Source: Phytophthora quininea (lineage: Eukaryota; Oomycota; Peronosporomycetes; Peronosporales; Peronosporaceae). From it: 64,000 bases of DNA. The DNA is taken from positions 124,001 to 188,000 of the forward strand of contig JAAVTG010000117.1 in assembly GCA_011947345.1 (NCBI GenBank). The letters are read 5' to 3'. A program made the translations under genes and the position numbers. Shown one piece after another: positions 42,475 to 53,491 of the stretch (its first letter is position 1; the number at the start of each line of letters is the position of its first letter). The notes under the pieces were generated by a model, which made no database searches, was not told the DNA's origin, and saw only the letters and a list, made by a program, of their open reading frames with translations.

Positions 42475-44831
42475 ATGCCAACTACCGGCAAAGACGACCA
42501 ATTCAACGGAGCCGCCTCCGGCGACGGTGCAAGCAAGACGGGCCTAATAAATCGGAAATGGTCCCGCAGCAGCAGTGATGGCGGGTTTGGACTGTTGGAG
42601 TCGACGAAATCGTCACCACCTGATCCTGGCGATATAATCAATGACAAAGAGTCTGTTGAAGAAGAAAACACTGAGTTGGCGATACTCCGGGTCGACGTGC
42701 GCTGGGACCGTCTATTGATTGCGACGGTGATTGCCACTGCTGTAATGTTAACATTTCTCATCCTGTTTCGCGGCAAGGGTAGGAGACTGGACCTTGTTTC
42801 CGACATCACAAATGCTGATAAACAAAAGGCGAAAAGCGACGATTACAACGCCATCTCGGGCTTTATCGTTGCAGCCGTGTTGAAACCGATTGGAAGTGCG
42901 CTATCGATGCTAGTATCTGTGGCGTGTTTGAGCTTTATTCCAAGAGCGACACTGCAGATCGGGTCGCGCCCATACATTTTGACGGCGCTACTGGGAGCTT
43001 TTGTGTCTTTTCTGGTGACAAATGGCCTGAACGCGCTCAATGTTCAACTCGTACCTGGGGATCCAATTCAAAAGATAAGTCTGTCAGACCTAATGCTCTC
43101 CAAATCGACTGCTGCTGTTGATTCGATGCGGAACAAGTCAACCACGAAAAATGAGCCAGGAAATTCGGTGCTGAACACGATTCTTCGTACGCACCTGATT
43201 GACCGAAACAACAGCTACGAGAAAGGGATGATCGTGTCACCAATTTGGTATGGATTTGGGTATCGTCCGTGGCATGAAAAAACTCTAACAACGGCGCGTG
43301 ACTCAACTTCCTATCGTCTAGAGGACGCATATTTGCCACTCGAGAATGGATTGCCGATGAGCGTCGAAAACGCGTCATATCTTGCTTTAGCGACTGCCGT
43401 AGCGCTGGCATGGGTGATGTATAGTATGAGTGCATACTCATGGAATGTTGCGTTCTTGTGGGATGGCGTGAACGATTCAAATTCCAACGTGATCTCGGTG
43501 GATGAGATAACGCCGTCAACCAATTCTATGAACGACTCGATTCGTCTGCTGCACAAAATGCTGCAAAAGTCCACCAACATTTCAGTTGGCAATGTCAACG
43601 TGTCCTATGAAAGCGTTAACCTGAGTGACTCGGTCACGTTCAACGCACTTACCCTCGAGATTCCGACAAAAGTAATGAACGATAGCACCTCGGACGACAA
43701 CAATTTTTCGTGTAGCATTAATGGCTGCGTGGCTATCGATGCGGATGATGTCTTCAGCAATGGATTCGAAACCCTACAGCCTTTCGTGGTCGCAAATGCC
43801 GTATGCGAGAACTACGATGCCGACTTCTTCGACCTCCATTCCTCCAGTTCCAACTCGATCGATTGTGGACCTTCAAACTCATCAATGCTTGTAGTCGGTC
43901 TTGGGAAGAAGCTTGTTGGTCACTCTTTGGACTATGGCACGACTGAAAATGAACCTACAACTTCTGTCAACATAAGTGGGGCGCATGTTGTCTACTCGGT
44001 GACATTTGGAATTCTTACGTGGAACATTGAAAACTTGAGTCACACCTATAATGCATTATGCACCGAGGGGCTTGACTGCGAAGGTGTTCATTATAAACTA
44101 AACTCTACCGGTAGTGATGAGCTCATGGTCCAGCTAGCTAAACTACCATTGGACGACCTTGAAGTTTTCTCGGTCAACAATTACGTGAATAACAATAGCA
44201 CCAATTGGGAGCCACTCATCGCCAGCTCTGATGGACGTGATCTTCTGCTGCCTCGCAATTTCGGAACGTATCCTAACGTTAGTACTGATCCAGATGACGC
44301 CTACGCTAGTGCAATCATCAACACCGTGGTGAATAATCACTTGTACGCCGAAGAGAGTCTCCAAATGACCTACACCGCTGGAATCTTTTACCTCTTCCGT
44401 GATGCTGTGACCCACCACTACGACTCATCAACCAAAACATGGGATTTCGTGGGCAACATCAAACGACTAAATATTCAGGCATCCATTCCTCGAGTCAACG
44501 CGATTATATCTTTCGTTGGGGTCGCGTTGGTGTTAGTGACGGCGATAGGGATTGCCATTGTACAGAAGCGCGGGATCAACACAATTAATCATGCTGTCAA
44601 ATACGACGTCGTCGCGGAAGCCATGTTTAACAAGGCTAAGTACCCTCCAGTATTCCTTCGCATGACACTACGAGAGGCCTTTGAAAAGGCCTCCCTGCAG
44701 AGCGAGAGGAACTGCTTGACAAGTTGAAAGTGCAGCGCATCAAATTCCACAGAAACGACCCAAAAGTTGAGACCAGTCTCGTATCGACGCTGACGGTGGA
44801 CTCGGCGTTGGATGTGAGCCACGCTGCATAA
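42475..44831 (+). CDS. Multi-pass membrane protein, oomycete-specific family
   Basis: The frame as written gives 750 residues. It has a charged N-terminus (1-78) and hydrophobic spans at about 80-98 (RLLIATVIATAVMLTFLILF), 128-155 and 167-187. A long central part (190-670) follows, rich in Asn-x-Ser/Thr sites and Cys, as expected outside the cell or in a vesicle lumen. Another possible span lies near 310-330, and a final span near 680-705 (FVGVALVLVTAIGIAIV). The stop at 44725-44727 comes from a one-base shift near 44697. The family tail (ELLDKLKVQRIKFH... DVSHAA) is present one frame back and ends at 44831. Two tail relics of paralogs lie at 37600 and 45660. The biochemical role is unknown. 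Confidence 0.65.
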
Positions 44832-44984
44832 AATCCATATGCTACTACTGCATTCAATTCATGTCAGCTGTTAGTCAACGTTAGAGAATGACGAAGCCAT
44901 TGGAAGCGATAGAATTCTAATTCAATTCATGCATTTCTTTTAAACGTATAGCGACTGAAGCGATGGAGGTGCTAGTGGCTCTTA

Positions 44985-45120
44985 CAGACGACAGCAGATT
45001 GCACATGTAACGTGGCTGCACGAAAATAGTAGTGCCGGGGCCACTACTACAGCGATGAAGGAAGCTACGGCTACTGGTCGATTCGACATTGTCCAGCGAA
45101 CACTCCACTTGGATAATCGC
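44985..45120 (+). pseudogene. Ankyrin-repeat relic
   Basis: The plus strand reads THVTWLHENSSAGATTTAMKEATATGRFDIVQ in one frame (given here in full only to about 20 residues at a time: WLHENSSAGATTTAMKEATA). It matches one and a half oomycete ankyrin repeats, and no start or stop context remains. Confidence 0.6.
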
Positions 45121-45299
45121 GTCTCTGTGATCAAAGCACCATGCATATTTACTGGTGATTGGGTGCATCGTCGAAAACTGCACCAAATCCCCCTCAGAAA
45201 AGTTCTGAAAGACGCGCCGACTTCAAGGTTGCGTTGTTTCTTCATGCACACAGTTCACTCACCAAGAAAGCCTTTGAATACCGGGATTATCCTAAATTG

Positions 45300-45408
45300 T
45301 GTTGGAACTACCAGCTTGTACCTGATCTGATTGATGGAGAGAAGGTGATACCTGTCAGTCACCGATAGGTGCTAAGGTAAATAAACTCACTTTTGAATCT
45401 CCCCAACA
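45300..45408 (+). mobile_element. Small TG...CA element, solo-LTR-like, copy 2
   Basis: 109 bp starting TGTTGGAACTACC and ending CTCCCCAACA. It differs from the copy at 34205-34314 by only a handful of bases. It lies about 180 bp past the ankyrin relic. Confidence 0.6.
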
Positions 45409-45644
45409 AACTGGTAGCCTGAATGGAGGAGAAAGCTCATTAAGCAAGACATGTTATTCAGATGCTTGCACAAATGGATATGGCCGACGAAACTATGTTG
45501 GTTTGCTTTCAAGCAGAAAAGTATATATACTTGGTTGAGGAAATTGTTAGTCCATTTTGGCCATTTTGGAAGAACACAGCCGCCATATCTTATCTCTTAC
45601 GCGTCACTACCATTCAACGATAGGAACAATGAATTTCGCATGCA

Positions 45645-45735
45645 ACATTAAATTACTCTCCACAACTGCACTCTTGCACTGGATCCTGGGTTGGACATGA
45701 GTCATATTGCGTAAAACCCATATACTTAGCGTTTA
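45645..45735 (+). pseudogene. Second tail relic of the membrane protein family
   Basis: The DNA reads LALDPGLDMSHIA then TAA, followed by AACCCATATAC. The intact gene has LTVDSALDVSHAA, TAA, then AATCCATATGC. The similarity extends past the stop, which supports common origin. Confidence 0.45.
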
Positions 45736-45857
45736 GATATACCACCGAAGATGTACAATTGTGAACTCGCCTGTTATTGGACATTCCAGATGATAGCAAT
45801 CCTGTCATTGCAAGCCTAGCAAATACCATTAAATGCGGATTATCATCGCTACCTAGT

Positions 45858-46326
45858 TTAGCTCAGCTTGCGCGAGTACCGAGCGAGATTCTTGGCCCAC
45901 CACTCGGTAACGCCCTTCCAAACTACCCAATCCTCATGGTATTTGAGCATGTTCGGCGCCCAGGCCTTGCGAATCTCGTCGATATTCAAATATTTACCCC
46001 TTACTGGCGGGGTTCCATCCTTGACTTTAGATCTGCGCGTAGGCTCGCCCAGCACAACTGGCTTGTTGTTGTTGGCAAACCTCGACAAAGTCCAATATTT
46101 GCCAGCGGGGTCGTTTGCCTTTAACCAGGCCTTAAACTTGTGGTCGTCGAGAGTGTGCAGCTTTTTGCTGTACAGGAACTTGGTGACGACTTCCTGCAAT
46201 TTTGGTGGTGCCGCGCGTTCCTCATCGTCTCGTCGGGTTCATCGTCCCGATCATCATCGCAGCGGCATCATTCAACAAGGCGGCGACTGCGGCAAGTTCA
46301 AAGAAGAGAATGCTGACTGGACGCAT
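45858..46326 (-). pseudogene. Broken paralog of the RXLR-variant effector
   Basis: The C-terminal frame (46199-45858) shares HTLDDHKFKAWLKANDP and DWVVWKGVTEWWAKN with the gene at 38955. Upstream, a signal peptide beginning MRPVSILFFELAAVAALL is readable from 46326 in another frame. Between them the segment that holds the RKLL motif in the paralog is missing, and one frame change lies near the DEER equivalent. It is therefore a pseudogene by deletion plus frameshift. Confidence 0.75.
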
Positions 46327-47049
46327 GAGAGTTGTTCTTGGTCTTGCGGGGAAAATCGGAAGTGATCCTTACAGAGGTACCCTGCACAGTTGGTTGGAGT
46401 GCCCAGCAGTAAATACGGAAACCACGAAATCATCGGATTGGTAGGCTGTACGAAGTAAAGCATACAACAATTTGCTTAGCTACAGATTACGAGGCTCTCG
46501 AAAATATAAACGCTGCGGCACGAGAAGTAGATTGGTTAGTTCGAGATTGTTCCGTGAGCAAAAGTAGATCACTGCGGAGGTCTCACACGAGAAAGCGTGC
46601 CAGAAGCAGTCTTCCGTTTCGTTCCTAAATTCCACGTGATGCATTATGAAAACCTTTCACTATTATTTCTTTAACAGCGGGCTTATCACTTCACCGTTTC
46701 GTTTCTTCTGAAGGCTAAACAAACAAGGCAAATACTGACAGCATGTAGTGCTTACGCGATGCTCCAACAAGTGCCACATAAACTTACTACGATACTGGTA
46801 CACAATTATTTTGCTGCGCCTTTTAAATAAAATAAATAAATGCATGAATCGTGTGAAGTTCCCAGTCTGACAAGACAATGAGCTTTATGCATGGCCGATA
46901 GGATGAATTCACTTTCTAGCTGTTAAATATTGTGCAGTTGGTTGTGTATCTTGGTCATTTTGGAAGAAAAATACTACAGTACTAGTATGCCATTGAAAAA
47001 ACACAAAAGTGTATGTAATGAAAATATGTTTTTCTTCGTTCATTCCCAC
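46327..47049. other. No gene seen
   Basis: AT-rich spacer with short frames only, between the effector pseudogene and Crinkler-like copy C. Confidence 0.5.
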
Positions 47050-48642
47050 ACCGATGGCACATGCACAAGGCCTGCCTCAACGTCCTGGCAAGACGAAGAA
47101 ACCGCGGCTAGTTAACGCCAGGAAGACGAAGAGAAGGGTCCAGGCGACGACGAGAAAGCCGTGGCGTCAGCAAGTGGCACGATGGCGGTCCCACAGGGCC
47201 TCGTCATCCATCCCCCATACAAGCAGCCCATGTAATACGTCCGCGACTGCTACCCAGTCTACCACAACCAAATCATTACTTTGCTGTACAAAGGCAAAGT
47301 CGGGGACCAAGCGCATGTGGTCACTGTCACTGGGACGCCTTGTAGGGTCTGGCAGGGTGTCCTGGAACGTGTGGCAAAGTTGATTTCTTGGTGGTAGGTA
47401 TTGGCAAGTCTATCTTATTGGCTTACTTCTTGATGTGCTATCGTCTCCAGTTTCAAGACCACACAGTCATCGTCACTTCACACCAGCTAGATTCCTCAAG
47501 GAATTCAGTAGCGGTGTGGAGCAATAGCAATTCAAAACCTATCACTGCAGAGGAGGACTTTATATGGATGAGCTTATCGCACAAACCAGGAGAGAAGCAA
47601 GCAAGAAATTGATTTTCCTGGCAGGTGGACCGCCGACAGCTCCACCTGCGCACAAGAAAGCAGTGGTGTTCACAAGTCCGAGCAAGCTTTGGCTGGACAA
47701 AATTGACAGTGGAGAGATGTACCTAAGAGTGATCATTCCGTCGTGGGATGTCGATGAACTCAGGATTGCCGCGTATGAAATGAATCTGGCACTCAAGTCA
47801 GACAATATCGCGTTGGTGGCTCCACTTGTCGAGCGACGCTTCAATATTTTCGGTGGTGTGGCTTTGGAATGCTCGAGTAGAGATCCGGATTTCGTCTTGA
47901 GACGCCAAGGCAAAATTGAATCAATCATCGGCCGGTTATGCCAGCTTGGTTATATCACACGCATTCTCGAGAGGAAGGATAATGACAATGATCGACACCG
48001 CACTGTCCACTACGAGCCTGTGAAAGACAATTGGCAGAGGTATACTGTCTCATCTTCCAGATTTGTGGAGCGCTTGATGGTGGAGAAATCTCAGCACATT
48101 ATCGACTTCAAACAGAACGAAATACTCACAACTTTCGAGGGAAATACCTCTGCTGCCTCATTTTGAGGTGCTGTGCTGGACAAGAAGGCGCATGACCGCT
48201 TGGTAGACGGTGAGAGATTCCGAGCACGCAAGTTGTACGGACCAGATGAGGACAAGAGAAGAGAGAAAACGGTGACAACTCGGTTTGACTTGTTTTTGCC
48301 GACAGTGTCGAGGCCTGTTCATCGGGATGAACGTTATTGCTACTTTGACGACAAGTTCTCGGCAGAAACGCTATTAACGGGGAAGGAACGCATCTTGAAT
48401 TCTCTCGATATTCGAACGATCGGCGAGCTACGAAAAGTTTCAAACGATGTGGAGGAGCACTCACCACAAATCAATAGTGCGATGCGACTGTCTTACAAGT
48501 TTTGAGCTCGGTCCTTGCTGAATATGGCTTGAAGAAGACAGATCCAGAGCTAAAAGGCGTGCTGAACGCCATTCCTCAATACGTATGGGGTGTGGATATC
48601 GGGTTTGATGTTACTCAGAAAGCGGTTCTAAATTACTTGTGA
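47050..48642 (+). pseudogene. Crinkler-like gene with RHS-type NTPase region, copy C
   Basis: This is the best preserved of the three copies. An acidic and basic lead-in is followed by QGLVIHPPYKQP and CYPVYHNQIITLLY, then Thr-Gly-Thr-Pro. A 56-nt candidate intron (47342-47397) follows, and then Ile-Gly-Lys-Ser with LLAYFL, completing a Walker A loop. The 47564-48166 frame carries LIFLAGGPP, FTSPSKLWLDKI, ERRFNIFGGVALEC and further family blocks. An in-frame TGA at 48164 interrupts it, possibly from a CGA codon. The frame resumes (GAVLDKKAHDRLVDGE) and, after one more shift near 48490, ends with VLNAIPQYVWGVDIGF at 48642. No LFLAK-type leader was found upstream, and several in-frame defects remain. 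It is probably a pseudogene. Confidence 0.7.
47342..47397 (+). other. Candidate 56-nt intron inside the P-loop of copy C
   Basis: GTAGGG...GGTGGTAG, phase 1. It splits the fourth codon of the nucleotide-binding loop at the same position as in copies A and B. Confidence 0.6.
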
Positions 48643-48957
48643 ACTTTTTGGTAAGCTTGCAATGCGAGCAAGATGCTGTTGGAACGCAATTTTGGAACGA
48701 GGATTCTTGCCGTTTGCAGGAACACGTGCTGCTGAAGCGGCAGCCAGCACGGGTGATGAACTTTTGTTGCTGCGTCCAACAGTCCATATTGATGAGTTTT
48801 GAAAATAGTCTCCTCAAAGATTATTGCGTCCTCTGGGGTCCCATTGGAAGTGAATTGTCGCTAAAGTGGTGTTCGATGTCACTTTGGCGCGGAGACTTTA
48901 TTTGTACTGCTTGAGGTCCAAGAAGTTTGTACTACGGTCGCCATCCAGTTGGATTCA
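48643..48957. other. No gene seen
   Basis: A spacer between the convergent Crinkler-like copy C and the minus-strand lectin gene. No motif was recognised. Confidence 0.5.
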
Positions 48958-49615
48958 CTAACTGACATTAATTCTAACATGCATGGTGATGTGGCCACCT
49001 TGGGACGCTCGCGGGATCCAGAGTAACAATGATCCGCCACTAGATCCAGGCAGCCCCATGATCCCCGGGCGCCACCGGTCGAGATACATTTGCTTATCCT
49101 GCAGCTCTGGGATCGTCGCTGTCCACGTCACCATATTGCCAGCGCCAACATCAACCTGGGAATAGTCTTCTCCGCCGGAATGGATCACCACCGTCACGTC
49201 TTTTGTGTCGGTGCTTTCAAAGATAAGCTGAACGACCCCGTCGCCTGAATTGGTCCATGTGCCGTAGCTGCCTTCGAACGCTTCGTCTACTGTGGTGAGT
49301 CCCAACGCGTCATACAAATTGCCGTCGTCAATCTCGCCGAGATACCCCGTAGGACCACAAATGGGCTGCACGAACTGGTGCGCCATGCTCGCAATACCCG
49401 TCGGGTCAAACACCGACAACGCGACGAGTCCCATATTCGCCACCTGCAGCATGTAGTCCTGCTCCGCGACATCTTTTCCCAAGTCGGTCTTACCGGTATC
49501 AATGAGCTGGTCGATGATCACTCCGAACGTCTTTCGGAGCAAGTCACGCGTCTGGAAAGCAGCTTTGGCTGTCTTGGTGGACAACAGTTCGCCCATACAG
49601 TTGTTGGTTACCGTA

Positions 49616-49620
49616 GGAAT
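49616..49620 (+). repeat. 5-bp target-site duplication, left (GGAAT)
   Basis: GGAAT directly precedes the TGTAGTAGG start of the left LTR and is identical to 51026-51030. Confidence 0.85.
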
Positions 49621-51025
49621 TGTAGTAGGTCGAGGATTCCAAAGACACATTGAACACCAACGTGGGAGCTGGAACTCCCAAAGCACCAACATGTACTATG
49701 ATAGCTGCTTAGGTCTCTTGCGGGTAAATCCCAAACTGCGGACGAGAGTCTCGGCTCGAGGCCTCCCGTACCACAAACTCTTTCCCCATCATCACGTCTT
49801 ACCTGCCCATCTGGGCAGTCCAGGAAGACGACAGGCGAAGCTTGAGCAACTGGGCGCGGCAATGAGCCGCAACCCACTACACTGCCCACCAAAGCTTCGC
49901 ATGGCGATATCGTGGCCGTCTGCGAGTCGTTTTCAGCGCCGTTGCCTTCGTGGATTGGTCTGCTTGCTCCAATAGCCGTTTAGCCCAGCATTCGTACTCC
50001 AGCGCATTCCCGGTGTTGATCCCGTCGCCCTCCGGGAGCTGCACGGCGATCTCGAACACCATCAGGGAATCACCATTCAAGTACACTGTCAACACGACCT
50101 TGATCTAGCTCACCAACCACTTGCACCGCACATACACTCTCTTGCCACGTTCACCTTCACCCGAGTTGCTATCCCCAGCACATCCTCATGCTGCTAGCAG
50201 AGCTCGATCACTTGAGTAGGAGTAGGATACGCCTAGCTTTCTTGCAATGTTCGCTCGTGCTATTGCCAACTCGACATCAGCACGTATGAACCAACCTCCT
50301 CGGGCCAGCCACGTTTGACTCGCACACGCCTCCACGGCATGTGCTCGGCGCATCCCTCCACGGCGTCATCTTACGACTACCAGCCACCTCGGGCCAGCAA
50401 TCTTCGGATAGCATACGCCTCCAGGGCGCCGCCAGCCACCTCGAGCCAGCTTGCCCTCACCACGCGCGGCCCAACCTCCTCAGGCAGGCTACGCGGAACT
50501 TGGCGCTGCCACACGCGCACCAGCCACCTAGGCTGCACGTACTCGGCACATCGCCAGGGCACGGCGTTGTCCTTGCGCCTCACGCTCGCCGTCCCTTCCT
50601 CACTTGCTTGTCCAGCCGCCGGGTCTCTCATTTGCCCGCGCTGGTCGGCTCGACGCTCTGGGGCCGAAGGCACCAGTGCTACTGCATGCCAACAAGTTAG
50701 TAAGGTAACTCAGCAAAGAGAAACTATACTGTTGCTAGCACCCTCTCCCCAGGCACTAAAGTTAACTTTGTAGTAGGTCGAGGATTCCAAGACACATTGA
50801 ACACCAACGTGGAGCTGGAACTCCCAAAGCACCAACATGTACTATGATAGCTGCTTAGGTCTCTTGCGGGTAAATCCCAAACTGCGGACGAGAGTCTCCT
50901 CGAGGCCTCCCGTACCACAAACTCTTTCCCCATCATCGCGTCTTACCTGCCCATCTGGGCAGTCCAGGAAGACGACAGGCGAAGCTTGAGCAACTGGGCG
51001 CGGCAATGAGCCGCATCCCACTACA
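49621..51025 (-). mobile_element. TRIM/LARD-like non-autonomous LTR element
   Basis: The element is 1405 bp with LTRs of 261 bp (49621-49881) and 257 bp (50769-51025) that begin TGTAGTAGG and end CCACTACA. It is flanked by the 5-bp duplication GGAAT. The interior of 887 bp has no gag or pol motif. A minus-strand frame at 50377-50673 and another at 49877-50095 have no recognised similarity. The G-rich stretch next to 49882 on the minus strand would fit a polypurine tract and suggests minus orientation, but no primer-binding site was found. The two LTRs differ by a few bases, including runs AAA/AA and GGG/GG. Confidence 0.85.
50280..50470. repeat. Short imperfect repeats in the element interior
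   Basis: The core CCACCTCGGGCCAGC or close variants occurs near 50292, 50383 and 50436, each followed at a similar distance by a CGCCTCCA-type block. It looks like a decayed minisatellite. Confidence 0.5.
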
Positions 51026-51030
51026 GGAAT
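51026..51030 (+). repeat. 5-bp target-site duplication, right (GGAAT)
   Basis: Identical to 49616-49620, immediately after the right LTR end CTACA. Confidence 0.85.
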
Positions 51031-53491
51031 ATCGTTTAGCGCCAATTCTGACTTGTACACAATCACCCTGGTGTCAGCAAGTGAAGTATCCGGCGTCTTG
51101 TTGCGAATATCGAGCACTTTGTCGACGACGCGGTCGGTAAGGCGTTTGAGTTCGTAGCCGCAGCTTGAATTCTTATCGACGAGGTCCTGAAGCTCATCCA
51201 CCGTGGACTCAGGCTTGGTCATCGCACCGGAGCCTGTGAGCAGATTCAGCACGTTCTTTCCAGTGGAAACGATCATGTCGCCATTGGTGATGGCTTGCTT
51301 GACGATGCCCTCGACTGTTTGGAGAACCGTATCAGCGAAATCGGTCCCTTTTGGGACTGGAAGACCCATACAAACACACACGGCTCGGGGCAGGTCGATG
51401 AGCACAACGTCGGCTTGATAAGCCACAGCCAGCAGCTGTTCTACGTCTCCTTGCGGAGCCGCGGTCTGTTGATACCGCAAGTAGTAGACCAGGGACCGGA
51501 CCACAGAGATGATCCAGCTGCGCATGCAATACCCCACCGCAAGTACTTGAACGCTGCCAGAACTTCACCCATGACGCCGCCAGTGAGAGCGTTGAGCGCC
51601 ACGTACGCCACAGAGCCGATCTTCATCAAAACATTACTCGCGCAATCGTCGTTCTGCGGGATACACTCGAGCCCACATGAAACGGGATACGACAACGGGC
51701 ACTGAGCGATGCAATCGCTACCGTCCCTGCCGTACCCCAACGGACAGTCGTTGTTGCTGGCGAGCTCTTTCGTCTTCCGATAGCAGGCAGTATCTGTGGG
51801 GTCGCCAATGGTAGGCCCGACCCAATTGCGGATAGAGATCGTGTGAGTGCCGTTCTTTTGCATGGCGTCGGTAAGCTGCAAGTCTCGCACCCCGATACGG
51901 GTCCAAATGACGCCAATCTGGTCGATCTCGCGTTCGGCTCGACCGAAGAATCCACCCAGCTGGAAGCCTTCGGGAGCGGTGATGGTCTTCTTATCGGTTG
52001 TTGTCATCCCACCAGAGATTGAGTTGCCAGCGCTTGTGCCGAAGTTGAGATGGAACACTCGAGTACGGTCGTTCTTCTTCCCCAGTGAGCTTCCATGGAC
52101 GTAATATATTCGCCTGGAGCGAGAGTAAGAGTCTTTTCCTCGCCACCGGATCCCCGTGGTTAAATGTTTTCTGTTCTGGAGCGGATACTTGAAGTGTTAG
52201 ACCGTGCGAGCGCTCTCCAACGTTGAGGGTGATCGAGCTAACTGTCTGGCCGAATTTTACATTGGTGATATCGGAGAAGGCAATCCCATGAGGTCCGCCA
52301 AACACCTCGCTGAGCAGAATATCTGCGTCCGTTTCGACTTCGTATTCCACAACCTTCTCGATGCTGGTCCACACCACCCCGAGACGATCAAGTTCATCGC
52401 CGTCTCGGCCGAAAAAGCCTCCTAATTGGTACCTCCGGAGCCGTCACAATGCCTTTCGAATCGGTCATTGAACCTCCAGACACCGAGTTTCCCAGGTTTG
52501 TGACGAAGTTTAGGTAGAAGATCCGTGTCCTCCCCTTGTGCTTCCCCCAATGTGCTTCCATTGACACGATGTACTCGCCAGGACCAAGCGTGAGGGTGTT
52601 GAAATTCCCTCCTGGGCCGCCATGTGAGTGTTGTTGCTACAGGCGCGGAAATATCGAGTTGGATTCCATGAGTGCGTTCTCCAACACGCAGTGTGAGCGT
52701 GGTGACAATTTGGCCCGACTTCACTACCGGTTCGTCGGTGTATTCACCCGTGGGGGCCGCCGAAACTTTCGCTTAAAAGTGTCGGGTCCTTGATTACTGG
52801 TGCTGGGGTAGGCGCTGGGGTTGGTTCAGGAGTGACCGGTACTGTTGGCGTGGGTGTATATACTGCCGCTTGTTCGGACAGGTCTGTCGCTTCCACCGAC
52901 GTGTTTGGGTCCAGTGTCGGAGGCGCTGTTGTAGCAGGAGGTTGTGTAGTTGCGGGAGGTGCCGTAGTCACTGGAGCTGGAAGTCTTGCCCACACCACGC
53001 CGAGAAGATCAATGTTATCCCCATCGCGACCGAAGAAGCCGCCCAATTGGAAACCTTCTGGAGCCGTCACGGTTGCTTTCGCGTCCGTCATTGATCCGCC
53101 AGATACGGAGTTCCCGGAGTTAGTGACGAAGTTTAGGTAGAAAATTCGCGTCTTCCCTTTATGCTTCCCCCAATGTGCCTCCATCGAGACGATGTACTCG
53201 CCAGCGCCGAGTGCAAGAGTGTTGTACGACCCCTGACCCACCGTGCGAGAAGGTCTTTGCCGTTGGAGCCGAGATGTCGAGTTGAAGTCCATGGCCGCTC
53301 CCGACGTGGAGTGTAAGTGATCGGACGGTTTGTCCTGGAGTGACCATGGCCTCGTCGGAGAATTCGGTCCCGTGTGGTCCCCCAAAGCTCTCACTTCGTT
53401 GAATATCCTGCGAGAAAGCGCAACGCGCTGCCGCCAACAGGAGAGTGCAGACGAACACATGGAACTTGGCTTTCACGGCCCCAAGTGCCAT

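Larger units (their letters stand above)
48958..53491 (-). pseudogene. Secreted protein with three jacalin-like lectin domains, interrupted by an LTR element
   Basis: Reading from the ATG at 53491, a signal peptide (FHVFVCTLLLAAARCAF) comes first. Jacalin-like domain 1 follows (ESFGGPHGTEFSDE, YIVSMEAHWGKHKGKTRIF, APEGFQLGGFFGRDGDNIDL), then a Thr/Pro-rich linker (APPATTQPPATTAPPT and TPEPTPAPTPAP). Domains 2 (52770-52415) and 3 (52330-51900) come next. A Cys-containing C-terminal region of unknown fold runs from 51890 and ends at 48958. Jacalin domains bind mannose or galactose sugars. Single-base frame changes occur at about 53235, 52752, 52635, 52430, 52185, 52085 and 51530, and an LTR miniature element sits at 49621-51025. 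Across that element the reading frame rejoins exactly if one GGAAT is kept. The gene was therefore intact there before the insertion, but the frameshifts remain unexplained. Confidence 0.75.
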
